A DNA stretch of 64,000 bases from Omphiscola glabra (lineage: Eukaryota > Mollusca > Gastropoda > Lymnaeidae). Shown here in pieces: positions 30,301 through 45,300 of this stretch. The translations under genes were made by a program, and so were the position numbers. The notes beneath the pieces are model-generated. The model was not told the DNA's origin, made no database searches, and saw only the letters and a program-made list of their open reading frames with translations. Location: positions 3,683,666 to 3,747,665 of the forward strand of contig OZ024808.1 in assembly GCA_964017045.1 (NCBI GenBank), in the 5' to 3' direction. The stretch's first letter is position 1. Each line of letters starts with the position of its first letter.

Positions 30301-33300
30301 TTCTCCATCATTGCTCTCACATATTTGGGGTCTGACTTGGTATCCATTCTTTTTGTCTTTTATCTTCATGTACATTCCTATAATATTTACCGCTCTCGAT
30401 AAGTCTGCCATTTCTTTTAGTTTAGTTTTTCCTATTCCCTTTTCTTCTTACACATTTTCATGGCTTTCCTTCAGGCTTCATTGTATATTTGTCTCGTATT
30501 TCTGGTTTCCCTTTGTGTCATGGTCATTCGTGCCTTGACCTTTCTTGGACAGTCTCTCAGCATTCACTAGAAAAGCACCCTACTTAATGATGAAATCCTA
30601 CTACTTATTCTGGTGATCTTTTTATTGCATTTTTTTCACTGTTCTTTCATGTTGTCTTCCCTGTTTATTTCCGCCTGTAATGCTTCTAGTTGTGTTTGTA
30701 CTTGATTTTGTTAAGTTTTTGTGATTAGAGGGTCTTTGGTAAAGTTTTTGGTAATCCTATTGTTTTTCTCTTTGATTTCGGCCATTGTGTATTATGCTAA
30801 TTCTCTGGTTATATTTAGCCCTTACAAGGAGATGGTCAGAGTCTGCATCTGCTCCTCGAGAGCTTCTAACATCTAGTATGTCTGATCCATGCCTCCGATC
30901 GATTAGAACATGATCAATGCCTCTGATCGATTAGAACATGGTCAATAATTTGGTTGTGAGAGATTTCATCTGATGAGTTCCAAGTAGCTTTATGTATGTT
31001 TTTGTGTGGAAACTTAGTGTTGCTGTCATCCCTTTCTCTGAAGCAAAGTATATGAGTCGGATCCCATTGTCTGTGGATTCTTCATGCCAGACTCTCCTTT
31101 CCAGTAGTTGGAATAAACAATTTTTCTTTCCCTATCTTTGCATTACAGCCTTATGCGTATGTGATATTGGATATAACAGAACTTATTTCCAAACGTGTAT
31201 CCTTTAAGAGGCTGTGCTTTTCACCACAGTCCCCACTAAGAGTTCCCAGTGTGGATGGATACAAAAAGAAGCGCTTCGGAGTGTGCTCTTAAAGCTATAG
31301 CACTTAAATTGTGGAACAGTTTGCCTCAGTCTTTGAGGGAAGTTAAAAATGATAAAAAATCATTTAAGAGACATTTTACTTTAAATAAGAGTTTACGACA
31401 TCAGAGTGCTTTGAGCATGCTGGAATAGCATGGACACAAGCTCAATACCAGTAATCAATCATCAGCTTCTGTATCAGTGATTGTTTGAAACAAGTTACTT
31501 TGAAGACATAGTATTAATACATAAACTTTAATATTCATTACTATGGCCCTCCATAAACAACATAACATGTCTAGGAGAAGGGGGTGGGCTCCAAGAATTT
31601 GTGACAATGTGGTATATAATTGTCAAATTTGTGTCACAAATTTGTTACAATTTGGGGAGGGGGGGTGTCAAAATTATCCAAAATAAGGTGACATTAAGAA
31701 TGGCCCCCATTGACAAATACAATGAAAATACATCTCAGAGCATGAATGGGAACGTTTTGGTTGATATAAGTTGTTTGTTTATGAAGATTCAGACTAAATA
31801 AAACATAATCTTGGAAACAGAAATAAGTATTTGTTTTAATCGTAAGTTTTTAACATTACAAAAACAATATATGTACATTTTGAAGCTCCTAGAATGGAGC
31901 GGTTAAGAATATAATTAAGTTTTAAAGGTTTAACAAATATTAAAGAGTGTAAAATTTCAGAAAACATCTTGCAATCTTTCATTGCTCATCTCTGACTAGC
32001 TGCAGTTCAGTCAAACATAATATTTGCCATCTTTCATTGCTCATCTCTGACTAGCTGCAGTTCAGTCAAACATAATATTTGCCATCTTTCATTGCTCATC
32101 TCTGACTAGCTGCAGTTCAGTCAAACATAATATTTGCCATCTTTCATTGCTCATCTCTGACTAGCTGCAGTTCAGTTAAAAATAATATTTGCCCATTGCT
32201 CATCTCTGACTAGCTGCAGTTCAGTCAAACATAATATTTGCAATCTTTCATTGCTCATCTCTGACTAGCTGCAGTCAACATAATATTTGCCATCAGGATG
32301 TCACATATCATAACTCATGGAGCTACTGACAAACCATGCAAACATAACTCACCCATGGCATGCACAGTGCAACTGTCTGTGTCTGGGATGACTTCCTGTG
32401 GGAGATCAAGGTCCAGCTCAACACTTTGACGTTTCTCTGCAACACGCACCTCATCTGGACAATGAACAAATTCCACTCAGAAAATATTTCATTTAGAAGA
32501 AAACAACTATTTCTATACACCTATTCTGATAGAGACAATGTAAAAATTCTTATACCACAATTGAACAGCTATATTGATCAAATTCTGTCCAGTGATGAGA
32601 AAAGTCAGCCTTACTTTTGATACTAAAGGAATGATTTGATGAGCCACTCCTGAGAAATCTTTTGCCACTAGGATCCAACATGACAGAGATAGTGTGGACC
32701 TTTTCCAGACCTTCACCCTGCATGTACCATCAATATATTTACATTCAATATGAACAATTTACAACGTGGTTATTTTAAACTTTATGTGGATCCGATACAA
32801 ACTCTTAAACATGGACATTTTAAATGACATTGTAAGGATCGGGTAAAAAAAATATTAACAATGGACTTTCACAATTTTAAAAGTATATAATTAATGTCTT
32901 TTTTTAAAAATTGTGTCATTCATGAAAGTGGGGTGTGATTTTTAAAATGTTTATTCATTCTTAGTTTATGTTTAAAAAAATAATATTTAAAATACCACGG
33001 TGAACCCAAGCATACAAGTAAACAACAACAAGCATTTTAACTCTCTTACTGCAATTGGTATTTCCTTCTTCTACTATATTTTGAGGGCCCACAATCAATG
33101 TTTTGATCATATTCACTGTATTCTTGTTATCATTTTTTAGAATATACAACAATCTGTTTTCTTTCAGTTTAATAATTCCAGTTAAAAATTTGTGTGTTTT
33201 AAACCAAAATAACTGTTCAAAGAGTGCGAAAGTTACCTCAACTCTAAGAATTTTCTCTACAGCATCTCTGCCCCATGATGAAAAGGCCTTGACCCTGATA

Positions 33301-36300
33301 GGGAAAAGTCCAATCTCCAGGGGTACAATGGGGAAATAGGCTGAGGCCGCATCATGGGCTTCAATCTCAAGCCTGACAAAATCTGTGGCTTCTCCGGGCT
33401 GACCTGAGTAACAAATGCCATCAACACTTTGCAGAATCAAGTTAACCTGGAGGTGGACAGAGAAAATATGCATTCTTTTAAAAAGATTTAGGTGCACATG
33501 AAGTTTGAAGCATAAAATTAGGATGTTGCAATAGAAGTTTCTTAAACCTTGTTAAAAGTTACATAGTAGAGCAAGGTATGTGGAAGCTTCAACAGAAAGA
33601 CAGGAAAATAAGATAAGAAGGTTTTGGCTAAGAGCCTTCTTCTATAGACAGGACAAATGAAAATATGACAAGAAATAGAAACTTGTTAAAAACATAAGTA
33701 GTTTCCATTGTTATTTCTGGAAGTTGGTTTTTCCAAGACCAAGATAACAGGAAGTAAAAGAATGTGTGTATTATTACTGGGAAAAATAAGATTTTAATGG
33801 ACAAAAATATAAGAAATAAGAAAAGAAATACAAGGAAATTGAAGAGCATTAGTAGAAGAGCATTTGATTGTTTCCACATGGTGATACTGTGCTGAAAAGC
33901 TGAATTAATTTGTTTTCCCTTTAAACTCTCTCTTGTGTGTTGGTACGGTTCCTATTTATTGTCCTATTTTCATTTTTCCTGTCGGCTGAGGAAGGCTCTG
34001 AGCCTTGTTCTACTATTTCCTTCAAAAATCTTGGAACAAAGTCCTTCATTTATAACAAGTTACATCAAGTTTGATTTAAATGTAAAATTAAAAATGTATT
34101 TTGTCTTTTCATTGTTGACAATTTTATCTTTTCAGTTTGAAATCTATCAAATAAATGTCCTCATATAATTTGTTACATTAATTACTGTCCTTTAACTCAG
34201 TGTTGTTCCCCCCTTTAATGTATGCAAGCCCACTTAAGAGTTATTTGATTATGGGCACCCATTGACACCTTGTAAACATAGTAAGAAGTTTAAATTCTAT
34301 AATTATGTATGAATGTTAAAGGACATATTTTAGCAGGTTGATAGATGGCGAGTTGACAGTTAATCAAGGATATCAAATAACATCTAAAGAAATATTAGAA
34401 ATGATGAAAGACGATAGCTGCTTGCCTAAAAAGAATACAATCTAGATCAACATAGAAAGTTGTGTTTTTCTAGATGCCAGTTGTCAAATTTAGTATTCTT
34501 CTCAATCAAAGAACTTTTTGGCAAAATCTACTTGCCACAACCAAAATAGAACAACGGATTAACACTGCACTAACACAGTTTTTAAAAATATTAACACAAT
34601 ATTAACAAATTCACCACCTTCATTTTTCTGTTCATATAGTTGTACACAGTAGCACGGACTTCAAGCTGTTCAAGACGTATGACACTATATGGGAGGTCAA
34701 GGTGAACAAAGAAAGAGCTGAAGGTCACAAGTTCAAGGGGTGGAGCGACACACAGTCCGGCCTCCACAGACATCCCCAAGGCTTCCACTGACCATGTTGT
34801 GATGGAGTCTGGTAGAACAAAGTCAACATCAGCTCTACCCTCGGGTCTGACAAGGTAAACGTTACATGATTTAACATAAGAAGTCAATCCATTTTTTGAA
34901 CTATAACTGCCCGTTTATTATTAAAACCATTTCTAAATAATTCCAAAATAAATAAAATTATATGACAAAAATTTCCATAGTAGACTAGTTGAGACGAATC
35001 TTGCCTAAAAGTTATTATTTGCAAATTACTGACAAATTTTATAAAAACAATTGATTATTTCATAACACTAGTCAAAACTATTAAGACAATGATCTTAGAC
35101 TTGAAGACAATGGTAGAAGGATCAGCATATTTTTAAAGAGGTAGGAGGGGGGGTGGGTGTGCCTGCTCCCAAGTACAATAGTGTGACATCAATTATGATG
35201 GCCCATAATTCTGGTAAATTTAAATGTATAATTTTCCAGTAATTGTGTTATTTTTTTTATTTTTAGTTTAGCTATGTGATTTTATTTCTTTTAATCTGGT
35301 TAAGTGAAGTTAATTGGCTTCTTGAGTTCATACATTTCAATAATTGTTGTCATGAAATATTGTAATTATTTTCTCTTATCTTTTTGAAGCTTAACTAACT
35401 TGTCTATAGTTTAGCTAAGCTTTTCTCTCTTTCAATATTTTCTTCAAAATGTTTATGTAGCTTTCTTTGGCTTGTTGTAATCTTTGGTCTTTCCAGGTAT
35501 TCATGACAAATTCACTTTATCTCATTAATTCATTAACATGAATATGATCATCCTGCCACACTAATCTTATTGATGGAAGTAAAACAAGTGACTGTACATA
35601 CATCTGTAGCATAAATGACTAGGATGAAAGTTATTATAAAAATAATCTAAGAGTTTTCTCATCTTTGAACCATCCTTAATGATCACTTTTAAAAAAAATT
35701 GCTACTAAATTTATTAAAAGCTAGAATAATCTGATTTTTTTGTTTATGTCAATAAAACCTACCCCAGATTATATTCTTCAAACCACCATGATTCAGGAAA
35801 GTTAGTTCTGATAGGGATGTCCTTGAGGTTGATGAGATCTTCATCAAAGTTCATCTCCAGGTCATCAGGTCTTGCCTCTGGGATCAGTTTCAGCCCTGTG
35901 GGTACAATCATAACATAAAGTAGTGAACTTTCTTGAACATACATTGAATTCAGTGTAACTATGATTCATTGTTACATTAAAATCCTCATTCAAATGGCAT
36001 TCAATGTAATTATGATTCATTTTTACACAAAAATACTCATTAAATGACAACACATTTAACTATAAATTCATTTTAATTGTAACATATGACATACTTTGCC
36101 ATCCATTATCACTATGATTCATTTTAACAGAGACATCTCACATACATTGTCATCCCATTTAACTATGATTCATTAAAACAGAAACATCTAATATCCAATG
36201 ATATCTCATTCAAATATGAGACATTTAAAGATAAATAAGTCACATATATTCACAACCCTTTTAACTAGAAATTCATTAAAACAGAAAAATCTCACGTCCA

Positions 36301-39300
36301 ATGGCATCCAAGGATAGTTTCCCTTTGACCATGTCCCTACAGCACACAAAGAATTCTCTGGAGCATAACTCTGAGGTCATGGCCTTTTTCAGTTGTTGTG
36401 AAGCAAAATAGCACAAAGCCAAGGTGGCATTTTCAACTTTGGTTCCTTCCAGACAGCAGAGGTCTCGTACATATTTCCCTGGCCAAAGATACAAAATATT
36501 TTCTTGCAAAATAAACTGCTTTTAAGTCCCCAAAAAATTGAGCCCTCAAATATAAACCTTGTCCCATCTCAAATATAAACCTTGTCCCATCTCAAATATA
36601 AACCTTGTCCCATCTACAAACACTGGAAAAATAACTATTCTTTTTTAGTATTACTTAAAACTTTTCTATTTGTGCCAGCTCCATGACATGATATGTGCCA
36701 GCTCCATGACATGATATGTGCCAGCTCCATGACATGATATGTGCCAGCTCCATGACATGATATGTGCCAGCTTCATGACATGATATGTGCCAGCTCCATG
36801 ACATGATATGTGCCAGCTCCATGACATGATATGTGCCAGCTCCATGACATGATATGTGCCAGCTCCATGACATGATATGTGCCAGCTCCATGACATGATA
36901 TGTGCCAGCTCCATGACATGATATGTGCCAGCTTCATGACATGATATATGCCAGCTCCATGACATGATATGTGCCAGCTTCATGACATGATATGTGCCAG
37001 CTTCATGACATATGTGCCAGCTCCATGACATGATATGTGCCATCTCCATGATATGATATGTGCCAGCTCCATGACATGATATGTGCCAGCTCCATGACAT
37101 GATATGTGCCAGCTCCATGATATGATATGTGCCAGCTCCATGACATGATATGTGCCAGCTTCATGACATGATATGTGCCAGCTCCATGACATGATATGTG
37201 CCAGCTCCATGACATGATATGTGCCAGCTTCATGACATGATATGTGCCAGCTTCATGACATGATATGTGCCAGCTCCATGACATGATATGTGCCAGCTCC
37301 ATGACATGATATGTGCCAGCTCCATGACATGATATGTGCCAGCTCCATGACATGATATGTGCCAGCTCCATGACATGATATGTGCCAGCTCCATGACATG
37401 ATATGTGCCAGCTTCATGACATGATATATGCCAGCTCCATGACATGATATGTGCCAGCTTCATGACATGATATGTGCCAGCTTCATGACATATGTGCCAG
37501 CTCCATGACATGATATGTGCCAGCTCCATGATATGATATGTGCCAGCTCCATGACATGATATGTGCCAGCTCCATGACATGATATGTGCCAGCTCCATGA
37601 TATGATATGTTCCAGCTCCATGACATGATATGTGCCAGCTTCATGACATGATATGTGCCAGCTTCATGACATGATATGTGCCAGCTTCATGACATGATAT
37701 GTGCCAGCTCCATGACATGATATGTGCCAGCTTCATGACATGATATGTGCCAGCTCCATGACATGATATGTGCCAGCTCCATGATATGATATGTGCCAGC
37801 TCCATGACATGATATGTGCCAGCTCCATGACATGATATGTGCCAGCTCCATGACATGATATGTGCCAGCTCCATGACATGATATGTGCCAGCTCCATGAC
37901 ATGATATGTGCCAGCTCCATGACATGATATGTGCCAGCTCCATGACATGATATGTGCCAGCTCCATGACATGATATGTGCCAGCTCCATGACATGATATG
38001 TGCCAGCTTCATGACATGATATGTGCCAGCTTCATGACATGATATGTGCCAGCTTCATGACATGATATGTGCCAGCTCCATGACATAATATGTGCCAGCT
38101 CCATGATATGATATGTGCCAGCTCCATGACATGATATGTGCCAGCTCCATGATATGATATGTGCCAGCTTCATGACATGATATGTGCCAGCTCCATGACA
38201 TGATATGTGCCAGCTTCATGACATGATATGTGCCAGCTTCATGACATGATATGTGCCAGCTCCATGACATGATATGTGCCAGCTCCATGATATGATATGT
38301 GCCAGCTTCATGACATGATATGTGCCAGCTCCATGACATGATATGTGCCAGCTTCATGACATGATATGTGCCAGCTTCATGACATGATATGTGCCAGCTT
38401 CATGACATGATATGTGCCAGCTCCATGACATGATATGTGCCAGCTTCATGACATGATATGTGCCAGCTCCATGACATGATATGTGCCAGCTCCATGAGAT
38501 GATATGTGCCAGCTCCATGATATGATATGTGCCAGCTCCATGACATGATATGTGCCAGCTCCATGATATGATATGTGCCAGCTCCATGACATGATATGTG
38601 CCAGCTCCATGATATGATATGTGCCAGCTTCATGACATGATATGTGCCATCTCCATGACATGATATGTGCCAGCTTCATGACATGATATGTGCCAGCTTC
38701 ATGACATGATATGTGCCAGCTCCATGACATGATATGTGCCAGCTCCATGATATGATATGTGCCAGCTTCATGACATGATATGTGCCAGCTCCATGACATG
38801 ATATGTGCCAGCTTCATGACATGATATGTGCCAGCTTCATGACATGATATGTGCCAGCTCCATGACATGATATGTGCCAGCTCCATGATATGATATGTGC
38901 CAGCTTCATGACATGATATGTGCCAGCTCCATGACATGATATGTGCCAGCTTCATGACATGATATGTGCCAGCTTCATGACATGATATGTGCCAGCTCCA
39001 TGATATGATATGTGCCAGCTTCATGACATGATATGTGCCAGCTCCATGACATGATATGTGCCAGCTTCATGACATGATATGTGCCAGCTTCATGACATGA
39101 TATGTGCCAGCTTCATGACATGATATGTGCCAGCTTCATGACATGATATGTGCCAGCTCCATGACATGATATGTGCCAGCTCCATGATATGATATGTGCC
39201 AGCTTCATGACATGATATGTGCCAGCTCCATGACATGATATGTGCCAGCTTCATGACATGATATGTGCCAGCTTCATGACATGATATGTGCCAGCTCCAT

Positions 39301-42300
39301 GACATGATATGTGCCAGCTCCATGATATGATATGTGCCAGCTTCATGACATGATATGTGCCAGCTCCATGACATGATATGTGCCAGCTTCATGACATGAT
39401 ATGTGCCAGCTCCATGACATGATATGTGCCAGCTCCATGATATGATATGTGCCAGCTTCATGACATGATATGTGCCAGCTCCATGACATGATATGTGCCA
39501 GCTCCATGACATGATATGTGCCAGCTCCATGACATGATATGTGCCAGCTCCATGATATGATATGTGCCAGCTCCATGACATGATATGTGCCAGCTCCATG
39601 ACATGATATGTGCCAGCTCCATGATATGATATGTGCCAGCTCCATGATATGATATGTGCCAGCTCCATGATATGATATGTGCCAGCTTCATGACATGATA
39701 TGTGCCAGCTCCATGACATGATATGTGCCAGCTTCATGACATATTTGCCAGCTTCATGACATGATATGTGCCAGCTCCATGACATGATATGTGCCAGCTC
39801 CATGACATGATATGTGCCAGCTCCATGACATATGTGGCAGCTCCATGACATGATAAGAGCATACCAGCAAGGACAAACTTACTTGAGGCATCAAGAGATC
39901 GTTTCTTCCTCACTGCTTTGTCTATGCAACCATCAGCATTTTTGGGTTTCATTTGCAGGCCTGCATTTGTTAAAACTGTCAGCCCAGAGTTCTGAATATG
40001 TAAATGGTTGGAGATAGAGTTAATAAATCTCTCTGTTTTGAACAGTTTCAATATTTTCTTAAGTTTGACCAAAAATTAGTGGTTTTTTATTTAAGAGTAC
40101 TGTTAAAAAAACACTGCCTGAAGAAGTTTATGATAATAATAGGATGTCTCTTAAGCATGTGTGCATGTCCAATGAGTCTTAAGAATCCTGGGTTTGCTGC
40201 CCACTTAACCCCTGAGTAATCCCAGCCCTAAATAATTGAAATTTAAGCGTTAACCACACAAAAGTGGCCTGTAAGGATTAAAGAAATATTTCGCTTTGGC
40301 CATCAAAAATCCTTTGAGACCCGGTTTTAGCACATATGCACACCTCAAATACTTTGGCAGTGTCCTGTCCTCCGCCAAATCCACAACCTCTGTCATGGGC
40401 AGCCAGTTGTTGGAAAACCTGAAGGTAGAAATCATAATCTAATGGATTCATTATATGTGGATATGTCTTAAGCTAAAATATAAAATACCTTGTTACAATG
40501 GCAAAATCTAATGCAAGTGGCTACTATTTAATTCCCAGTCCATGCAACCTTTTTTACCCTGTCCTTTTGTACGTCATATAAAAATAACTTGTTCACTATC
40601 CATTTAGTGTGATTAATATAAAACCTGCTTCACATCTAAAACTCAAATATACAACATACAAATATAAAAGCAACACAACAAAATCTTATGTCCATTTCTT
40701 TCCACTCAGACTTTCATATAAGCTACAAAGCTGAAACAAGGCATACTGATAAAGAAATATTTACATCATATATTATGGTAGCGGAACAATTTTATGTCTC
40801 TTCAGGGACCCTCCCATAACCCCTCCTATTAAAATGTTTTCAGACATATGGGAGGGGGGGGAAATGTCCCATATTTGTGAGGATGTATGATGAGGGTGTA
40901 TGATAAATGTGTACGTTTGTTACAAATTTGTGACAGTATGATGAGGGTGTATGATAAATGTGTACAATGTTTGTTACAAATTTGTGACAGTATGATGAGG
41001 GTGTATGATAAATGTGTACAATGTTTGTTACAAATTTGTGACAGTATTATGAGGGTGTATGATAAATGTGTACAATGTTTGTTACACATTTGTGACAGTA
41101 TGATGAGGGTGTATGATAAATGTGTAACATGTTTGTTACAAATTTGTGACAGTATGATGAGGATGTATGATAAATGTGTACAATGTTTGTTACAAATATG
41201 TGACAGTATGATGAGGGTGTATGATAAATGTGTACAATGTTTGTTACAAATTTGTGACAGTATGATGAGGGTTGGGTGGATTTTTAACAAGATCAGCCAA
41301 AGTGAGATTATTTATGGATGGCCCCATTGGTTTTATGCTGAATCAGAAATAAGTTAAAGTTACACCTGAGATAAGAGTGATAATAGAAAAAAACAACAAA
41401 AAACAAACAAACAAAACACATAACTGAAACAAGCTGAATATCTTTTAAACAATAACAAAAAATTTGACCAAACAATAAAGCCCCTCATTTATAAAATTCC
41501 TAAAAATGTCATACAATGCTAAAACTTTGGTTTGTGAGTTTTAAATTAAAGATAGATTTTTAAACGTATTATTATAAATATACATGTACATATATTTTTT
41601 TTATACAAAAAAATACTTTTGCAAGAAAAGAAGAAAAATTAAAACTTTTTCAAAATATTTTTTAAACATTTATGAATGATATCAAACTCACTGACTGTCT
41701 CGTCAGGGTACTGTTCTTTAGATGATAGATGCCACTGTCAACAGCCACAACTCCTACTACAGTGTGTGGTAGGCCTGTAAGAGTTACTGTTCCTATTTCC
41801 CCAGGACGCAGGAACTTCTTACCATCATTCTCTCGGCTTAAACTGAGCTGAAAAAAAATTAGAAAATGTGTAACACTAACCAAAATTACAAAAGAATAAC
41901 AAAAAAAATATAATTATAAGATCAGTAGTTCATAATTATATTTCTAATATTAAGGAAAATATTGAATAAATTAATGTACTAATATACTTGTATATGCCTC
42001 TTTTAAATAACTTTGGGAGCTTCCATTTCAAAAGAAATCAGTATTGTATTTGTAGTTTGATGTCTTCACTGTCAGTAAGAATTTTTAAGGTTAAAAAAGC
42101 ATTAATGTCAATAAATCCATGTGTAATTGGTCTCACTTCTCCATCACATTGACCTAACACTTCCATCCACACTGAGTCTGACATGACTTCTGCTCCTATT
42201 TCATCACCCTTGACTGCAAAAGCTACAATGCGAGCAATGGGTGACATGGCTTGGGTCAGTTTAAGATAGAATGCAGTGAAATTTCCATGTATGTTTTGGG

Positions 42301-45300
42301 TGCTCTTTTGCCAAACAATGTTGCCCCTGGCAACCACCTGGAAAGTACAATAATAATTGCTCATACAATACACACATAGACTTTATAAAGTATAATATAA
42401 TATATGATCAATACATTTAAGAAAAAAATTAAACTTTATAAATAAGAGAGAATAAATCATGTTTAGGGGAACTTAATAATGGTAGCATAATTGATCATGC
42501 ACTGGTTCCTAGTTAAACCAGTTAAATACTGAGTTAGAATTTATTGCTTTTATTAAATGAAAGATAACAGACCATGAGTTTTATGCCTTTTTAAGAAGAC
42601 AGAATTAAATTTGAAATATAAGAATAAAGTCCTACCAATAGATTGACCGTAGCAATGTCATGAGGAGAGGTGTATCTTGTAGTTACTGTGATGTAGTCTC
42701 CAACTTTGGCTATGGAACCATGCTTGGACTGTCAATGTTGTTTAATTTTTTACCAAAAAAATCAAGCAAAGATCAATCAAAGAGTACATGAAAAATAAAT
42801 GTTATGAGTATTCTTGAAAAGAAACCAAATGAATACTAATCTGCATTATAATTATTACTAAACAAGACCATATGATTTAAAATCTCATGTGATGTATTGT
42901 GTCTATAAACTTATAATCTAAGAATAGGGCTAATATCTCATAGAATTAATGCTAAATTGATTTTAAAATACATTGGTAACACTTGTAACAAGAATGAAAA
43001 TATTCTGCTCTATAGACATTATTGGTGAATTCCATGTAAAGTAGAAACAACATGCAAAAATTAATTGCATAAAATGTGGTGCTATTTAAATTTATTTCAT
43101 TATTAGTATCTTTGTGTTGTGTGACAATTGACCTGGTGGCCTACTTGGATTAAGAACATGGTGACTGCACATTTTTATAGAATTTTTGTTGAATTTTATT
43201 GTGTTTACATCTAATACATATTTTACATGCAATTTTCATTGTCATAGTAAATGTCACCTAATGGATAAGCATTAAACTACTGTTATTTATGTTCATTTAA
43301 GTTTTTTACTGTTACAGTGAAGTATTTGTGATTCTGTAAAAAGACTACTTTTAATTACTTGTATTCAGAAATGTTACATCAGTCATAAAGCCATGTTACA
43401 TCAGTTAGATTATTTAGTCTGATTTTTTTAAAATGTGCTTTATAAGACATTTTTAAAGGCTTTCCTTAGAAAAGTAAACACTATAGGCCTATATAATAAT
43501 TAGTTTGAAAAAATATATTTCAATTAAATCTGATTTCTGAGGAAATCAACAAAAAAGATATCATGTCTTTTTCATATTGTCAGTTACAATTCCAGAATGT
43601 ATTATATTTACTATCATGCTTAACATATTTTTATAAAAGCTATTGTTTTACAGTCTACCAAATTAAGACCCAAAACCATGTTCACTTAAATTAAGCAAAC
43701 TTAATGACATTTTTCATTTCTCCTGAATTCAAATTGAAATGATTTTTCTGAAAGTTATGTCAGTTACCATGGTATTCACCTATTTAGGCTAATCATTATT
43801 ATAAATTGAGCTCATACTAATTACATACTTAAATTTGAATGGTTGGGCTCTCAAAATAATTTCTTCTTGAACTTAGATTTTTTATTTTAGTCTTCTAATT
43901 TTAATATTATATATAAGCTATGGCAATGAGTATCGACATAATAAATAAGTTCATTATCGACTTACAGGGTCAGAAAGTGTTGCGTGTACTTGCATGTAGA
44001 CGGCTGATGGCGAGTAAAATGGACTAGTACTAAAGTAGTAATCAGAACTGCTTGACTCATCTTTGGCACTGTGCTTTGGTGACACCTGAAAAATAGTTAA
44101 AATCTAGTTCTAGAACAGGGTTTACCAACCTGGGGTACTTGCACCCCCAGAGAGTGCAAGGTTTCATTTCAGGCAGGGTTGCCAAAACTGTCAATAAAAA
44201 TGAGACATTAAATGTGAAAACATATTTTGAACCGAAACAAAACAGGAGATCTCAGCATTTCTGATTTCTTTTTTGATTTTGCTGGCTGTTAATTATTTTA
44301 AACTTGTATTATCATAAGTCATAATGAATAATGAAAGGATCTATATCAGAAATTCAACACTGATGCCTGATGAAGAGAGTATTAATTGTTATATAAATAA
44401 ATTAACTGTATATATGCTTTTACTAATGGTCATATGACATAGAGTATAGACTGACAATATGTCATCATAGAGAAATACTTTAGTATAGAAACATACGGTT
44501 TCATATCATATACTAAATGTGTTAGTTCGTAAAAATTGTGGAGAGTTAGGATAATTTTTCAGTCACTCACTTTCACTGAACTGTCAGTAAATTTTACAGG
44601 TGTATTTTCATTCAAAGTTCTACTAAACTAGCTACGGCTATTTCATACAAGGAGTACCTTGACTTCATGTGTGTGTTTATTGGGAGTCACTTCACTTTAT
44701 TTTATTTTTTATAGTTACATTTTCATTACTATGACGGTGGCATATTTTTATTGGTTGATTAATTATAATTTTAAAATTTTCATTGGTTGGCTTATCAATA
44801 TGTTAATGTGCTCCGCCATTTTATGAAATGAATTTGGATGATGACCAGAATATGTTTCATTAATGTTTTGATATTATTGTCGATGGAAACTGAAATAAAG
44901 TGTGTAAAAGTGTATTCCATGAAACTGTAAGTTGGGTTTTCATTATTTCTTTATTTCATAATTAATTTTGGCCATTTGTATTTGTTGTTTTTTTTATTTT
45001 CCTAATTTTTAGGTTAGGGAGAGGGTGAAAACGCTGATTCCGATAGGGTCAAAACCCTCTTTACGGATGAATTTAGGGTTCAGGTTAGGGTGAGGGACAG
45101 ATTTAGGGTTCAGGTTAGGGTGAGGGACAGATTTAGGGTGAGGGATAGATTTAGGGTTCAGGTTAGGGTGAGGGATAGATTTAGGGTTCAGGTTAGGGTG
45201 AGGGATAGATTTAGGGTTCAGGTTAGGTTTAGGTATAGATTTAGGGTTCAGGTTAGGGTGAGAGATAGATTTAGGTCATTTTTAAAAACTTTTTATTCGT

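Noticed and set aside
36655..39851. Many minus-strand frames reading ELAHIMSWSWHISCH repeats
   Set aside because: Products of the 23-bp array cycling through frames; no coding signal.
45012..45275. Chromosome end or interstitial telomere
   Set aside because: TTAGGG is embedded in a 30-bp unit and lies within an intron; not a hexamer telomere array.
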